This document shows, in pieces, positions 49,963-58,710 of a stretch of DNA of 64,000 nucleotides; position 1 is the first letter of the stretch, and each line of letters starts with the position of its first letter. A program made the position numbers and the translations under genes. Source of the DNA: Anaerovibrio sp. RM50. GTDB lineage: Bacteria > Bacillota > Negativicutes > Selenomonadales > Selenomonadaceae. The notes beneath the pieces are model-generated. The model saw only the letters and a list, made by a program, of their open reading frames with translations, did no database searches and had not been told where the DNA came from. The DNA lies in the NCBI RefSeq assembly GCF_000622005.1, contig NZ_JHWV01000008.1, positions 62,001 to 126,000 on the forward strand. The letters are read 5' to 3'.

Positions 49963-51987
49963 ATGAGAAAGTGGAAGATTTTAAGCGGTTTGTTGTGTCT
50001 CAGTCTGGTTACGGGCAGCGCCTACGCCGCCGAGTTAGTCAACTATGGCGATGAAGAAGTGGTGGTATATGGCGATCAGGCCACTGATAATCAGGTGGAT
50101 ACCGTTATCGATATGAAGGACTACAAGGGAGAGGTCAAGTCTGTCCCTGAGATTCTTCGCGGTACTGCGGGAATTCAGATTCAGGAAAAGCCCGTGGGAG
50201 GCGCTGAGGACCAGAGTGTAAAGCTCCGTGGTCATGACAGCCGCCGCTTTATTGTGCTGGTGGACGGTGTTCCCCAGAAAAATTCCGGAGTTATGGGGGG
50301 CAGCTATTTCAGCTGGGATTCCATACCTGCGGATATGATTGAAAAAATCGAGATTATTAAGGGCGCCAAGTCCTTTAAGTATGGCCAGACCGAGGGCGGT
50401 GTTATTAATATTATCACCAAACAGGCCTACGGCGGTCAGATAAAGTTTGCCATGGGCAGCAGAAGACTCCGCCAGACAGCCTTTAATTACAAGGGCTCTG
50501 CTGACAATTTTGACTTTGGCATTAACTATCTCTATGAGTCCCAGGACGCTTATCTGAGAAATGCGGATTATGGCAACAAGCTATTTGGCCTGAGTCTGGG
50601 ATACCATTTTAGCAAAACTGACACCATTAAGGTGAATTTCCAGCATAACCGCACCCATGTGGGCCGTGTTGTACAGAATATTCCGGGTACTGCGGGATAC
50701 AATCCATATTACCCTACCACACTTTTTGGGGATGCATACGGCAATGATCAGGCCTTTGGCGTATTGCCTGGAGATGGGAGCCATACCATTGCCACTGGCA
50801 ACCGCTTCGATATTTCCTATGAATCCAAAAGGGACAGCGGTAATGACCTACTTACCTACTGGCAGAATAACGAGGAGTTACATGAGGTAAAGGTTGTTAA
50901 TGGTGCTGTTAGTTATGACCGTTACAATACCAGTGACAAGTCCTCTGGTTATATTTATCGGGGTACTCAGGTGCTGGATGACAAGCATGAGCTGGCTTTC
51001 GGCGGCGAGTATAACCGTCTGCGTTATGGCTATGGTTGGTACAAGGGGGCAAAACCAGCTACTGCCCAGGAACTTTATCCATCCCAGAAGGCTGATACTT
51101 GGGGCCTTTATTTAGGGGATACCTGGACCATGGACAAGCGTTGGACCCTGGAATATGGTCTCCGCTATGATACCATGCGCGCTGACCGGGATGATGACAG
51201 GGCTTCAGCAAAGATAAAATCCTACAGTGACAGCGGATTTTCTCCAAAGATTACTGCTACTTTAAAGCATGATGAAAAGACCACCACCAGCTTTTCCATC
51301 AACCGCATTTGGCGCAGTCCGTCCATGGCAGAGTTCTACTGGTATTATATGGATTTAACGGGCAACAATAATAGAAGTGGTGAGTTGAAGCCGGAAAAGG
51401 GCTGGGGCTATGATTTGTCCGTGGCCCACAGCTTCAGTGACAAATATGACACCAAGGTGTCTTTGTTCTACCAGAATTTCAGCTCCTTCATTAATTTCCT
51501 TCACACAAGACCATTCAACGTGTATATGCTGAACGGTGTGAAGATTTGGGGCTTTGAGTGGGAGAACAGCTATAGGTTCGATGATTATTCCTCTGTTTAT
51601 CTTAACTACACCAACCAGCATACATCCAAGGACGGTGTAAAGGCTTATGACAGCACAGGGCTCAACGATGAGCTGGATTACCGCCCACGCCACATGCTTT
51701 CCCTGGGCTACAAGTTCAAGAGGGATAGCTGGACCTTCCAGTACGATATGAATTACGTTGGCAGCCAGAAGGCAAAATACGGCTATCCTTACGCCGCTCC
51801 GGGTACAACCCGTATTGTGGATCTGGGGGGCTACGCCGTACACAATATTTCTTTGACAAAAGAATTTGATAAGCAGACAAGCGCCAACTTTACGGTGTAT
51901 AATTTATTTGACAAGGACTACAGCGAAATCTACGGCTATCCAATGGAGGGCCGCACCTACGTGCTGAGCTGCAGCTATAATTTCTGA
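49963..51987 (+). CDS. TonB-dependent outer-membrane receptor
   Basis: Start ATG 49963 (MRKWKILSGLLCLSL), after GGGAGC. 674 residues: signal peptide cut after AYAA; TonB box-like VVVYG near residue 30; plug domain (VPEILRGTAGIQIQ, VKLRGHDSRRFIVLVDGVPQ, IEKIEIIKGAKSFKYGQTEG, GVINIITK). Then a 22-strand barrel with many aromatic turns, ending in SYNF, the outer-membrane signature. It imports a scarce ligand using proton-motive force through TonB. It probably forms an operon with the ECF S component. The ligand is not evident. Confidence 0.94.
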   Translation: MRKWKILSGLLCLSLVTGSAYAAELVNYGDEEVVVYGDQATDNQVDTVIDMKDYKGEVKSVPEILRGTAGIQIQEKPVGGAEDQSVKLRGHDSRRFIVLVDGVPQKNSGVMGGSYFSWDSIPADMIEKIEIIKGAKSFKYGQTEGGVINIITKQAYGGQIKFAMGSRRLRQTAFNYKGSADNFDFGINYLYESQDAYLRNADYGNKLFGLSLGYHFSKTDTIKVNFQHNRTHVGRVVQNIPGTAGYNPYYPTTLFGDAYGNDQAFGVLPGDGSHTIATGNRFDISYESKRDSGNDLLTYWQNNEELHEVKVVNGAVSYDRYNTSDKSSGYIYRGTQVLDDKHELAFGGEYNRLRYGYGWYKGAKPATAQELYPSQKADTWGLYLGDTWTMDKRWTLEYGLRYDTMRADRDDDRASAKIKSYSDSGFSPKITATLKHDEKTTTSFSINRIWRSPSMAEFYWYYMDLTGNNNRSGELKPEKGWGYDLSVAHSFSDKYDTKVSLFYQNFSSFINFLHTRPFNVYMLNGVKIWGFEWENSYRFDDYSSVYLNYTNQHTSKDGVKAYDSTGLNDELDYRPRHMLSLGYKFKRDSWTFQYDMNYVGSQKAKYGYPYAAPGTTRIVDLGGYAVHNISLTKEFDKQTSANFTVYNLFDKDYSEIYGYPMEGRTYVLSCSYNF

Positions 51988-52033
51988 AAATTAACATTAC
52001 TTTAAGGGAATTCCTCGGGGGGAAATATTGGGC

Positions 52034-52951
52034 ATGAAGCACTTTGTAAGGAAGTATCATGTAAAAAGAAATATTTTGAAATATTCTTTGATTGTACTGG
52101 GCTGTCTTATTGCCAGCGTGGGCATCAATGCCTGTTATGTACCGGCTCACCTTTTGACAGGGGGAGTTACGGGTATTTCCATGATTATGCTGTTCTCCTT
52201 TGGTTTTCCTTTGGGTATCCAGTCCATACTGTACAATATTCCACTTCTGATTGCGGCCTATTTTTATCTGGGCAAGCGCTATCTCATGGATGTGATTGTG
52301 GGAACAGTGGTATTTTCCTTCTGTCTGGACCTTACCAAATTCTTGAATGACTACCATCTGGTGCCGGACCACATGCTGTCGGCCATTTTCGGCGGTGTGT
52401 TGTGCGGTATCGGCTATGGCATTGTATTCAGGAATAACGCCAGTACCGGCGGCTTTGATATTATCGGGGCCATTGTGAAGAAGTACTATTCCTTTGATAT
52501 GGGCGTGGTTATTTTTTCCTTTAACTGTATGCTGATGCTGGTGGCAGGGGCCCTTTTCGGTGTTACCCAGGCCATGTTTACCCTTATTGGCATGTTCGTG
52601 GCGGCAAATGTGACGGACAAGGTAATAGCGGGTATAAACCACAGAAAGGCTATCCTTATTGTGTCCAACAAGTCACGGGAAATTGCCGACGGAATTATCT
52701 ATGAGGTTGGTAGGGGAGTCACCTTTATCCACGGTCAGGGGGCTTACAGCCAGGCCGAGCGGGATATTGTCTTTGTGGTGGTGAAAACTACCCAGATTGC
52801 CAAGATAAAGTCCATTGTCAATACCGTGGACAGGGCCGCCTTTATGCTTATTGTATCCGCCAACGAAGTGCTGGGCAGGGGCTTCACCTTGCCGGGCATT
52901 GAGCTGGAGAAGCTGCGTCAGGGCAGAACACCTGTGGAGACAGATGACTAA
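52034..52951 (+). CDS. YitT-family membrane protein
   Basis: Start ATG 52034, preceded by GGGGGGAAA; 305 residues. About five membrane segments in the first 200 residues (YitT/DUF161: GGVTGISMIMLFSFGFPLGI, GYGIVFRNNASTGGFDIIGA) and a C-terminal DUF2179-like domain (GRGVTFIHGQGAYSQAERDIV, VDRAAFMLIVSANEVLGRGF). Function unknown; transport has been suggested for the family. An ACT-domain gene follows at 77 bp. Confidence 0.92.
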   Translation: MKHFVRKYHVKRNILKYSLIVLGCLIASVGINACYVPAHLLTGGVTGISMIMLFSFGFPLGIQSILYNIPLLIAAYFYLGKRYLMDVIVGTVVFSFCLDLTKFLNDYHLVPDHMLSAIFGGVLCGIGYGIVFRNNASTGGFDIIGAIVKKYYSFDMGVVIFSFNCMLMLVAGALFGVTQAMFTLIGMFVAANVTDKVIAGINHRKAILIVSNKSREIADGIIYEVGRGVTFIHGQGAYSQAERDIVFVVVKTTQIAKIKSIVNTVDRAAFMLIVSANEVLGRGFTLPGIELEKLRQGRTPVETDD

Positions 52952-53028
52952 TATGGCGATTTTAGGTTTACAATTTTACCCATATTTGCTATAGTTATGG
53001 GTAGAGTTTGTTAAATGGAGGTTTAAAT

Positions 53029-53439
53029 ATGTTACAACAGATATCTCTTTTCACGGAAAATAAGCAGGGGGGATTGGTAAAGATTACCTCTGTTCTCGCC
53101 AAGTCAAATATAAACATCTACACCATGCTGGCCAATGACAGCGCGGAATTTGGTATTATCCGCCTTATAGTGGACAGGCCTGATGAGGCCATCGATGCTC
53201 TGAAGGCGGCGGGCTACCAGTGCCGTCTGGACAAGGTTATTGCGGTAACCATGGAGGATGTTCCGGGGTATCTGGACAAGATTTTGTCCGCCGTGGACGG
53301 GGCAAATATCGATATCTGTTATCTGTACATTTCCTTTGACCGTGCTACGGGTAAGCCAGTGGCTGTATTCAAGACCAACGAGCCTGAAACCGCCACCTTC
53401 CTTTTGGGCAAGGGCTTCAATCTCATCGAGACATTCTAA
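53029..53439 (+). CDS. Paired ACT-domain protein
   Basis: Start ATG 53029 (MLQQISLFTENKQGGLVKIT), after GGAGG. 136 residues forming two ACT domains (FTENKQGGLVKITSVLAKSN; VTMEDVPGYLDKILSAVDGA). ACT domains bind amino acids and regulate enzymes or transcription; stand-alone paired ACT proteins are common in anaerobes, and their partners are often unknown. Adjacent to yitT, probably cotranscribed. Confidence 0.9.
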   Translation: MLQQISLFTENKQGGLVKITSVLAKSNINIYTMLANDSAEFGIIRLIVDRPDEAIDALKAAGYQCRLDKVIAVTMEDVPGYLDKILSAVDGANIDICYLYISFDRATGKPVAVFKTNEPETATFLLGKGFNLIETF

Positions 53440-53493
53440 TTGAGATATTCTTATATAGAAGCTATTTGGAAAAATAGCATATAATGCAATCAA

Positions 53494-53526
53494 AAAGCAG
53501 AGTCATGGTTATTGGCTCTGCTTTTC
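53494..53526 (+). terminator. Terminator between ACT and ZIP genes
   Basis: AAAAGCAGAG ... CTCTGCTTTT stem with an internal wobble and TTCTT tail. Confidence 0.65.
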
Positions 53527-53544
53527 TTGAAAAGAGGTGGAAAA

Positions 53545-54333
53545 ATGTCAGTTGAAATAATTCAGGGGCTCCTTATTCCATTTTTGGGCACAAGTCTGGG
53601 GGCGGGCTGTGTATTTTTTATGAAGGAGCAGTTGAATCCCTTGGTGCAAAGGGGACTGCTGGGCTTTGCGGCGGGTATTATGGTGGCGGCCTCGGTGTGG
53701 AGCCTTTTGATACCCTCCATGGAGCAGGCCATTGACAGCTGGGGGGATGTGCTGAGCTGTATTCCTGCCGTAACGGGCTTCTGGGCGGGAATACTTTTTC
53801 TGCTGCTGTTGGACTATCTCATTCCCCATCAGCATTTAAACAGTGAGGAAAGTGAGGGCCTGAAATGCACCGCAGCCAAGTCCACCATGATGGTGCTGGC
53901 AGTGGTCCTTCATAACATTCCTGAGGGTATGGCAGTAGGCGTTTTGTACGCAAGCTGGTATAATGGGGCGGCTGATATCACCCTGGGGGCGGCCATAGCC
54001 CTGTCTGTGGGTATTGCCATTCAGAATTTCCCCGAAGGAGCCATTATATCCATGCCACTGAGGGCAGAAGGCCTGTCAAAGGCCAGATCCTTTGTGTATG
54101 GTGTCCTTTCCGGGGTGGTGGAGCCCCTGGGGGCGGCCCTGACCATTATATTTGCAAGTATCATTATCCCAGTGCTGCCCTTTTTGCTGAGTTTTGCGGC
54201 GGGCGCCATGCTGTATGTGGTGGTGGAGGAAATAATCCCCGAAATGTCCGAAGGGGAGCACTCCAATATAGGAACCATCATGTTCGCCGTAGGGTTTTCA
54301 CTGATGATGGTACTGGACACCACCTTGGGATAA
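53545..54333 (+). CDS. ZIP-family metal transporter
   Basis: Start ATG 53545 (MSVEIIQGLLIPFLGTSLGA), after AGAGGTGG. 262 residues with eight membrane segments. ZIP signatures: VLAVVLHNIPEGMAVGVLYA (metal site HNIPEG in helix IV) and SVGIAIQNFPEGAIISMPL (helix V, here QNFPEG). It imports zinc or iron-type divalent metals. Transcribed alone or with the ACT gene. No metal-responsive operator was recognised. Confidence 0.92.
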   Translation: MSVEIIQGLLIPFLGTSLGAGCVFFMKEQLNPLVQRGLLGFAAGIMVAASVWSLLIPSMEQAIDSWGDVLSCIPAVTGFWAGILFLLLLDYLIPHQHLNSEESEGLKCTAAKSTMMVLAVVLHNIPEGMAVGVLYASWYNGAADITLGAAIALSVGIAIQNFPEGAIISMPLRAEGLSKARSFVYGVLSGVVEPLGAALTIIFASIIIPVLPFLLSFAAGAMLYVVVEEIIPEMSEGEHSNIGTIMFAVGFSLMMVLDTTLG

Positions 54334-54360
54334 ATAAGCGAAGAATGGAGGCGAGAGTAT

Positions 54361-54532
54361 ATGACTTTGGCTTTGGAAATTGAGAAAGAGAAGAAAAAAG
54401 AACGGGATAAGGCTGTAATCGAAACCTTATTTTCTTTGGTGAAAAAAATCAAGAATTACTGAGGAAGAAGCTGCTGAAGAGGCTGGTATTACTGTCGTTG
54501 AACTCAGAGAACTGGTTGATTCGATGTCTTGA
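54361..54532 (+). pseudogene. Frameshifted C-terminal fragment of an Rpn-family protein
   Basis: ATG 54361 with GGAGG upstream begins MTLALEIEKEKKKERDKAV ... ETLFSLVKK, then a frame break at the run of seven A (near 54445). The other frame continues ITEEEAAEEAGITVVELREL to a stop at 54532. Joined, it resembles the C-terminal tail of Rpn/PD-(D/E)XK transposase-like proteins (a short Glu/Lys helix plus a SxEExAxxxGI motif). Only about 55 codons remain, so it is a relic. Confidence 0.6.
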
Positions 54533-54557
54533 TGACTAAACCTGCTTTATAGCTTTT

Positions 54558-54582
54558 AAGGCGTGCTACGGCACGCCTTTTA
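54558..54582. terminator. Terminator after the Rpn relic
   Basis: AAGGCGTGC-TACG-GCACGCCTT followed by TT. Confidence 0.75.
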
Positions 54583-54753
54583 TGATGTACTTTATTTGTG
54601 ACAATATTGATTTTATCGCATATATGTTCTACAATAATTATTGAAAAATGGATATTATATAGGAATTAATTACAAGTTTATTGCAATATATTAGAACGTG
54701 TGGAATAATAATTTTTAACTAATTATTATTTGAAAAATGCCGGAGGTAGTGAC

Positions 54754-55530
54754 GTGAATATATACATGGATGCTAGTTTGGGCTTGAAATATAATAGCCC
54801 TCAGCAACAGGCACGGGTTATAACAGAAAACTGGATGTCTGAAAATATGTACTGTGTTATGTGTGGAGAACACCACTTGAAGCATTTGGAAAATAACAAA
54901 CCAGTAGCTGATTTAATATGTCCGGCTTGCCAGAATATTTTTGAATTGAAAAGTCATAATGGTCATTTTGGCTCACTAATTGCTGATGGAGCCTATGATA
55001 CCATGCTGGCCAGGTTGATGGATGATAATAACCCTCATTTATTTGTTATGGAATATAAACGCAAAGAATGCATAGTAGAAAATCTTTGGATTATTCCCAG
55101 TTATTTTTTTACTCCGGATATTATTATAAAACGAAATCCTTTACCACCAACAGCCCGCCGTGCAGGATGGACGGGGTGTAATATAGCTTGGAAGAATATT
55201 CCGGTTCTGGGCAAAATCCCTGTTATTTATCAGCAGGAAGTCCTTGAACCTAAATTTGTGTGTGAAAAAGTATCCGCCACGATGGCATTGGCGACTTCAA
55301 AGATACAGGCAAGGGGCTGGCTTATGGACGTGCTTTATTGTCTGCAACAGATAGGCAAGGAATATTTCACACTTGATGATGTATATGCTTTTACAGATTA
55401 TTTACAGGAGCGGCACAGAGAAAATCACAATGTTCAACCTAAAATTCGCCAACAGCTACAATTTTTAAGGGATAAAGGATTTGTTGAATTCTTAGGAAGA
55501 GGATCGTATCATATAGTAAATAAGGAATAG
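54754..55530 (+). CDS. dpnC: DpnI-type methyl-directed restriction endonuclease
   Basis: Start GTG 54754 (MNIYMDASLGLKYNS), with GGAGG upstream; 258 residues, close to DpnI (254). Motifs of DpnI are present in order: ARVITENWMSENMYCVMCGE, PVADLICPACQNIFELKS (PD-(D/E)xK active site with ELK and the zinc Cys pairs CxxC), DGAYDTMLARL, PLPPTARRAGWTGCNI, and the C-terminal winged helix that also reads methylated DNA (KIRQQLQFLRDKGFVEFLGRGSY). DpnI cuts GATC when the adenine is methylated. No methylase lies beside it, as expected of this type. It pairs with a DpnD-like gene. Confidence 0.94.
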   Translation: MNIYMDASLGLKYNSPQQQARVITENWMSENMYCVMCGEHHLKHLENNKPVADLICPACQNIFELKSHNGHFGSLIADGAYDTMLARLMDDNNPHLFVMEYKRKECIVENLWIIPSYFFTPDIIIKRNPLPPTARRAGWTGCNIAWKNIPVLGKIPVIYQQEVLEPKFVCEKVSATMALATSKIQARGWLMDVLYCLQQIGKEYFTLDDVYAFTDYLQERHRENHNVQPKIRQQLQFLRDKGFVEFLGRGSYHIVNKE

Positions 55531-55558
55531 TAATAAATATTATTTTGGGGGTGTAAAT

Positions 55559-55927
55559 GTGAAATTTAATGTGGTGATTCAAGAAGTATATGAGAAAAAG
55601 ATAGCCGTGGAGGCTGAAAACTGGCGTGAAGCTTTAATGAAAACCAATAAAGAACATGATAGAGGTGCGTTTATATTTGAAGATGACGACTTAAAAGAAT
55701 GTAATGTAGGGGTCGATGGGTGGCCGTATCAGATTTTTGATAAATGGACGATTGAAGATGTGGAAGAATATGTTAAAAATCATCCTGCGTGGTCTAAAAT
55801 GAATTTGAGTGAAAACGAAACACGGCAAGCGTTACATCTAATGGAAATGGATGATGATAAAAAAGGTTTTAGTTGGACAAAAATGGATAAAGAACTTGCT
55901 ATTGTCATAAACAATAGGCAACATTAA
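55559..55927 (+). CDS. DpnD/PcfM-like protein
   Basis: Starts at GTG 55559, 28 bp after dpnC, with TTGGGGG upstream. 122 residues. The first 45 follow the DpnD-PcfM pattern (KFNVVIQEVYEKKIAVEAEN, a helix with WREALMKTNKEH, FIFEDDDLKECNV). The remaining part (GWPYQIFDKWTIEDVEEYVK, then a C-terminal helix) is longer than usual. In pneumococcus the dpnC-dpnD pair makes up the DpnI cassette; the role of DpnD is unknown. Context makes the call stronger than the similarity alone. Confidence 0.72.
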   Translation: MKFNVVIQEVYEKKIAVEAENWREALMKTNKEHDRGAFIFEDDDLKECNVGVDGWPYQIFDKWTIEDVEEYVKNHPAWSKMNLSENETRQALHLMEMDDDKKGFSWTKMDKELAIVINNRQH

Positions 55928-55975
55928 AGTAAAAACAACAAGTCACCAAGTATATTATGGCTGGAGGGATAATCA

Positions 55976-56707
55976 ATGTTTACGAAAAAAATCCTGGGGT
56001 TAGGTGTGGCACTTTCCGTATTATTAAGCTGTAACAGTGTTGTTTTGGCGGATGCTGATATTCATCAGAGTACACCACAAACCAATTTGGTCCAAAGAAT
56101 AAGAACCGCTGACAAGTTAGACGGACAAAATGGTAAAGATACTATTAAGGAACGTATTGATAATATAATGGCAGAGTATAATAAGCCATCTACCGAACAG
56201 GCAGTAAAGCTTCCTAAGGTTGCAATAATGTATTTGAACAATTCCAAGTCTACTTATGATGATGAGGTGGACAGAGAAATATTCAAATACTTAAACAATG
56301 CGCTGCCTGAAGTAGAGTATGAGTTAATTGATGGTGCCCCATATATGGAAATACTGAAACAATCAGGCTATGATGATCCAGGTTCGGCAGAACGGGCTGA
56401 CTTTATGGATGCCTTTGCAAATTCTGGAATAGATTATTGTATCTATTTGGAAGTACAGCCATTTATAGCACGTGACAAAATGACTTTTTTCACTATTGGT
56501 AAGGATATAACCACTGTTGTGCCGCTTAAGATATTAAATTTGACAACAGGGAAATATCTGTATAACGGCAAATTTACTGAGAAGGCATCTGACAGTACTG
56601 TAATAGGCGGAATTGGAAATAAGTCAGTATCCCTAAAAGCACTTGATAGTGCGGGCGAGAAAATGTTAAAGGAGATAAAGGAACGTTTGCCTAAAGGGAA
56701 AGTATAA
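55976..56707 (+). CDS. Exported protein of unknown function
   Basis: 243 residues with a signal peptide (MFTKKILGLGVALSVLLSCN, cut after VLA). After a 70-residue polar region it has alternating strands and helices: VAIMYLNNSKSTYDDEVDRE, EVEYELIDGAPYMEILKQSG, IDYCIYLEVQPFIARDKMTF. The plan (a strand, an IF.YLN helix, then a YCIYLEV strand) resembles Selenomonad-type periplasmic proteins such as that at 8.3 kb. No ribosome-site problem (GGAGGG at 55962). It follows the DpnI cassette on the same strand, but its relation to restriction is doubtful. Confidence 0.75.
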   Translation: MFTKKILGLGVALSVLLSCNSVVLADADIHQSTPQTNLVQRIRTADKLDGQNGKDTIKERIDNIMAEYNKPSTEQAVKLPKVAIMYLNNSKSTYDDEVDREIFKYLNNALPEVEYELIDGAPYMEILKQSGYDDPGSAERADFMDAFANSGIDYCIYLEVQPFIARDKMTFFTIGKDITTVVPLKILNLTTGKYLYNGKFTEKASDSTVIGGIGNKSVSLKALDSAGEKMLKEIKERLPKGKV

Positions 56708-56730
56708 CAATTGAAAATTTTGGCCCATTA

Positions 56731-56762
56731 AAGGCCCGTTAGCTATCTGCTAGCGGGCCTCA
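56731..56762. terminator. Bidirectional terminator between convergent genes
   Basis: GGCCCGTTAGC and its exact complement with a five-base loop, followed by TCAATTAATTT. Confidence 0.8.
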
Positions 56763-56787
56763 ATTAATTTAACGGTTAATTATTCGG

Positions 56788-57348
56788 TTATCTCACCTTT
56801 TCAACCAAATACAGATATGGGGCGGTGGCGTCGTGGTTGGTGAGCTGGCATTTTACCACGGAGTAGTCCTCCTTTGGCAGCTCCTCCAGAAGAATCATCA
56901 GGTGTACCCCTTCCTCTTTCCCTGATGGGTGGCCGGGATAAACCATAATGGAAATAACGCCGTTTACTGCCAGCTGCTTCATGGCATTTTCCACAGCCTT
57001 CACAGTAACCTTTGGCACGGTGGTAATGGAGTGGTCTCCTCCTGGGAGATAGCCCAGATTAAAAACCACCAGATCCAGCTTTTCCGATACCACCTGGCTG
57101 ATATTTTCGTGGCTGTCCAGCACGTAGGTGATGCTGTCCTTGAATTCCTCGGTGGTTTTCTTGGTTTTCAGCATGGCTGTTGGCTGGACGTCAAAGGCGT
57201 AAATATGGGCATCGGGCTTCATGTGCTGGGCCAGATACAATGTGTCCTTGCCGGCGCCGGAAGTGGCATCCACGATTACCTTGGCTGTTTCAAGGGATTT
57301 TGACCACACCCCCTGGGCGATGGTCAGCATATTTGCCGCAGTCTGCAT
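56788..57348 (-). CDS. mnmM: SAM-dependent tRNA methyltransferase, MnmM (YtqB) family
   Basis: 186 residues, the family's usual length. Class I methyltransferase motifs: IVDATSGAGKDTLYLAQHM (SAM binding), IYAFDVQPTAM, DLVVFNLGYLPGGDHSITT (the NLGYLPGG-D motif typical of YtqB), and ISIMVYPGHPSGKEE. In Bacillus the enzyme methylates nm5s2U34 to mnm5s2U34 in tRNAs. A 37-bp gap separates it from the upstream DAHP synthase gene, so the two are likely cotranscribed. Confidence 0.87.
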   Translation of the reverse strand: MQTAANMLTIAQGVWSKSLETAKVIVDATSGAGKDTLYLAQHMKPDAHIYAFDVQPTAMLKTKKTTEEFKDSITYVLDSHENISQVVSEKLDLVVFNLGYLPGGDHSITTVPKVTVKAVENAMKQLAVNGVISIMVYPGHPSGKEEGVHLMILLEELPKEDYSVVKCQLTNHDATAPYLYLVEKVR

Positions 57349-57385
57349 AGAGATTCCTCCATTAAAAGTTAATATATTTTAATTA

Positions 57386-58420
57386 TCAAAGCATATCTGC
57401 CAGATCCAGCAGGAGCCGCTCGGTTTTTTCCCAGCCAAGACATGGGTCCGTGATGGATTTGCCGTATACGCCGCCGTCCACCTTCTGACAGCCGTCCTCA
57501 ATATAGCTCTCTATCATAAGACCCTTGACGATATTGTTGATGTCAGGGTTAAGCTTGCGGGAATGAAGAATATCCTTGGCAATGCGGATCTGCTCCAGAT
57601 ACTTCTTGCCGGAGTTGGCATGGTTGGTGTCCACCACGATGGCAGGATTTTCCAGTCCACGCTCCTCGTACATCTTTATCACCTGGGTCAGGGTCTCATA
57701 GTGGTAGTTTGGCAGGCTGTTTCCTGCGGCATCAACGTAGCCACGGAGAATGGAATGGGCGAAGTCGTTGCCCTTGGTGCGAACCTCCCAGCCACGGAAA
57801 AGGAATTCCTGGGAATGCTGGGCAGCTGCCACGGAGTTAAGCATAACGGACAAATCACCGCTGGTAGGATTCTTAAGGCCCACTGGAATGCCCACGCCAC
57901 TGGCAATCATGCGATGGAGCTGGTCCTCGCTGGAGCGGGCCCCCACTGCCGCATAACAGAGCAAATCGGAAAGATAGCGGAACACTTCAGGATAGAGGAT
58001 CTCCTCGGCCCCTGTAAGGCCAGTTTCCTCAATGACCCGCACATTCAGCTTGCGGATGGCAATAATGCCCTCCAGCATATCCTCCTCTCCCTCAGGGGAA
58101 GGCTGGTGCAGCATACCCTTGTAGCCTACGCCAATGGTGCGGGGCTTATTGGTGTAGAGCCGGGGCACGATGAAAATCTTGTCCTTGATCTTTTCCTGCA
58201 GCTTTGCCAAACGGGAAACATAATCCACTACAGCGTCCTCGTTGTCACTGGAGCAAGGGCCGATAATAAGGGCAAGACGGTGGTCCTCCCCGGAAAAAAT
58301 TTTTTTGATGGTTTCATCACGTTCCATCTTTATCTCTTTGTATTTCTTTTTAATAGGGTAATCCTCCATCAGACTTTGGGGTGAAGGAAGAACCCGGATA
58401 AATTCCATTTCCATACTCAT
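57386..58420 (-). CDS. aroG: 3-deoxy-7-phosphoheptulonate synthase (class I)
   Basis: Start ATG 58420 (MSMEMEFIRVLPSPQSLM) is chosen over a TTG two codons earlier; GAGAG lies upstream. 344 residues. Motifs: LALIIGPCSSDNEDAV, GYKGMLHQPSPEGEED, VGARSSEDQLHRMIASGV, GLKNPTSGD, VVDTNHANSGKKY, IESYIEDGCQ. Class I AroG/F/H type, the entry step of aromatic amino acid synthesis. No T-box or tryptophan leader was seen in 58421-58710. A core gene on this replicon, together with dapL and tRNA-Glu. Confidence 0.94.
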   Translation of the reverse strand: MSMEMEFIRVLPSPQSLMEDYPIKKKYKEIKMERDETIKKIFSGEDHRLALIIGPCSSDNEDAVVDYVSRLAKLQEKIKDKIFIVPRLYTNKPRTIGVGYKGMLHQPSPEGEEDMLEGIIAIRKLNVRVIEETGLTGAEEILYPEVFRYLSDLLCYAAVGARSSEDQLHRMIASGVGIPVGLKNPTSGDLSVMLNSVAAAQHSQEFLFRGWEVRTKGNDFAHSILRGYVDAAGNSLPNYHYETLTQVIKMYEERGLENPAIVVDTNHANSGKKYLEQIRIAKDILHSRKLNPDINNIVKGLMIESYIEDGCQKVDGGVYGKSITDPCLGWEKTERLLLDLADML

Positions 58421-58710
58421 AGTCAATCACTCTCGTCTTTCTTTGGGCAGTTCACCGTTTAAAACATCACGAATATATTGTAACATAATCCTGCCTAAAA
58501 TGACTAAACATATTCCAAATTAACAAAAAAAGCCAAAAATTACATTTATTTAGAAATAATGTAACATTTTCGCTGTTGTTTAGATAATAGTTGTTGAAAA
58601 AAAGGATTAAATGGGTGAATGTCGAAATATATCATAATATAGTTTGACCGAAAATAATTTGAGCAATGAATATTCATTAATTGTCCAACACCAAAGGGAG
58701 GCTGCCTTTG

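Noticed and set aside
54361-54753. Toxin-antitoxin pair before dpnC
   Set aside because: The two overlapping short frames join into one Rpn-like tail by a single frameshift, so a relic is more likely.
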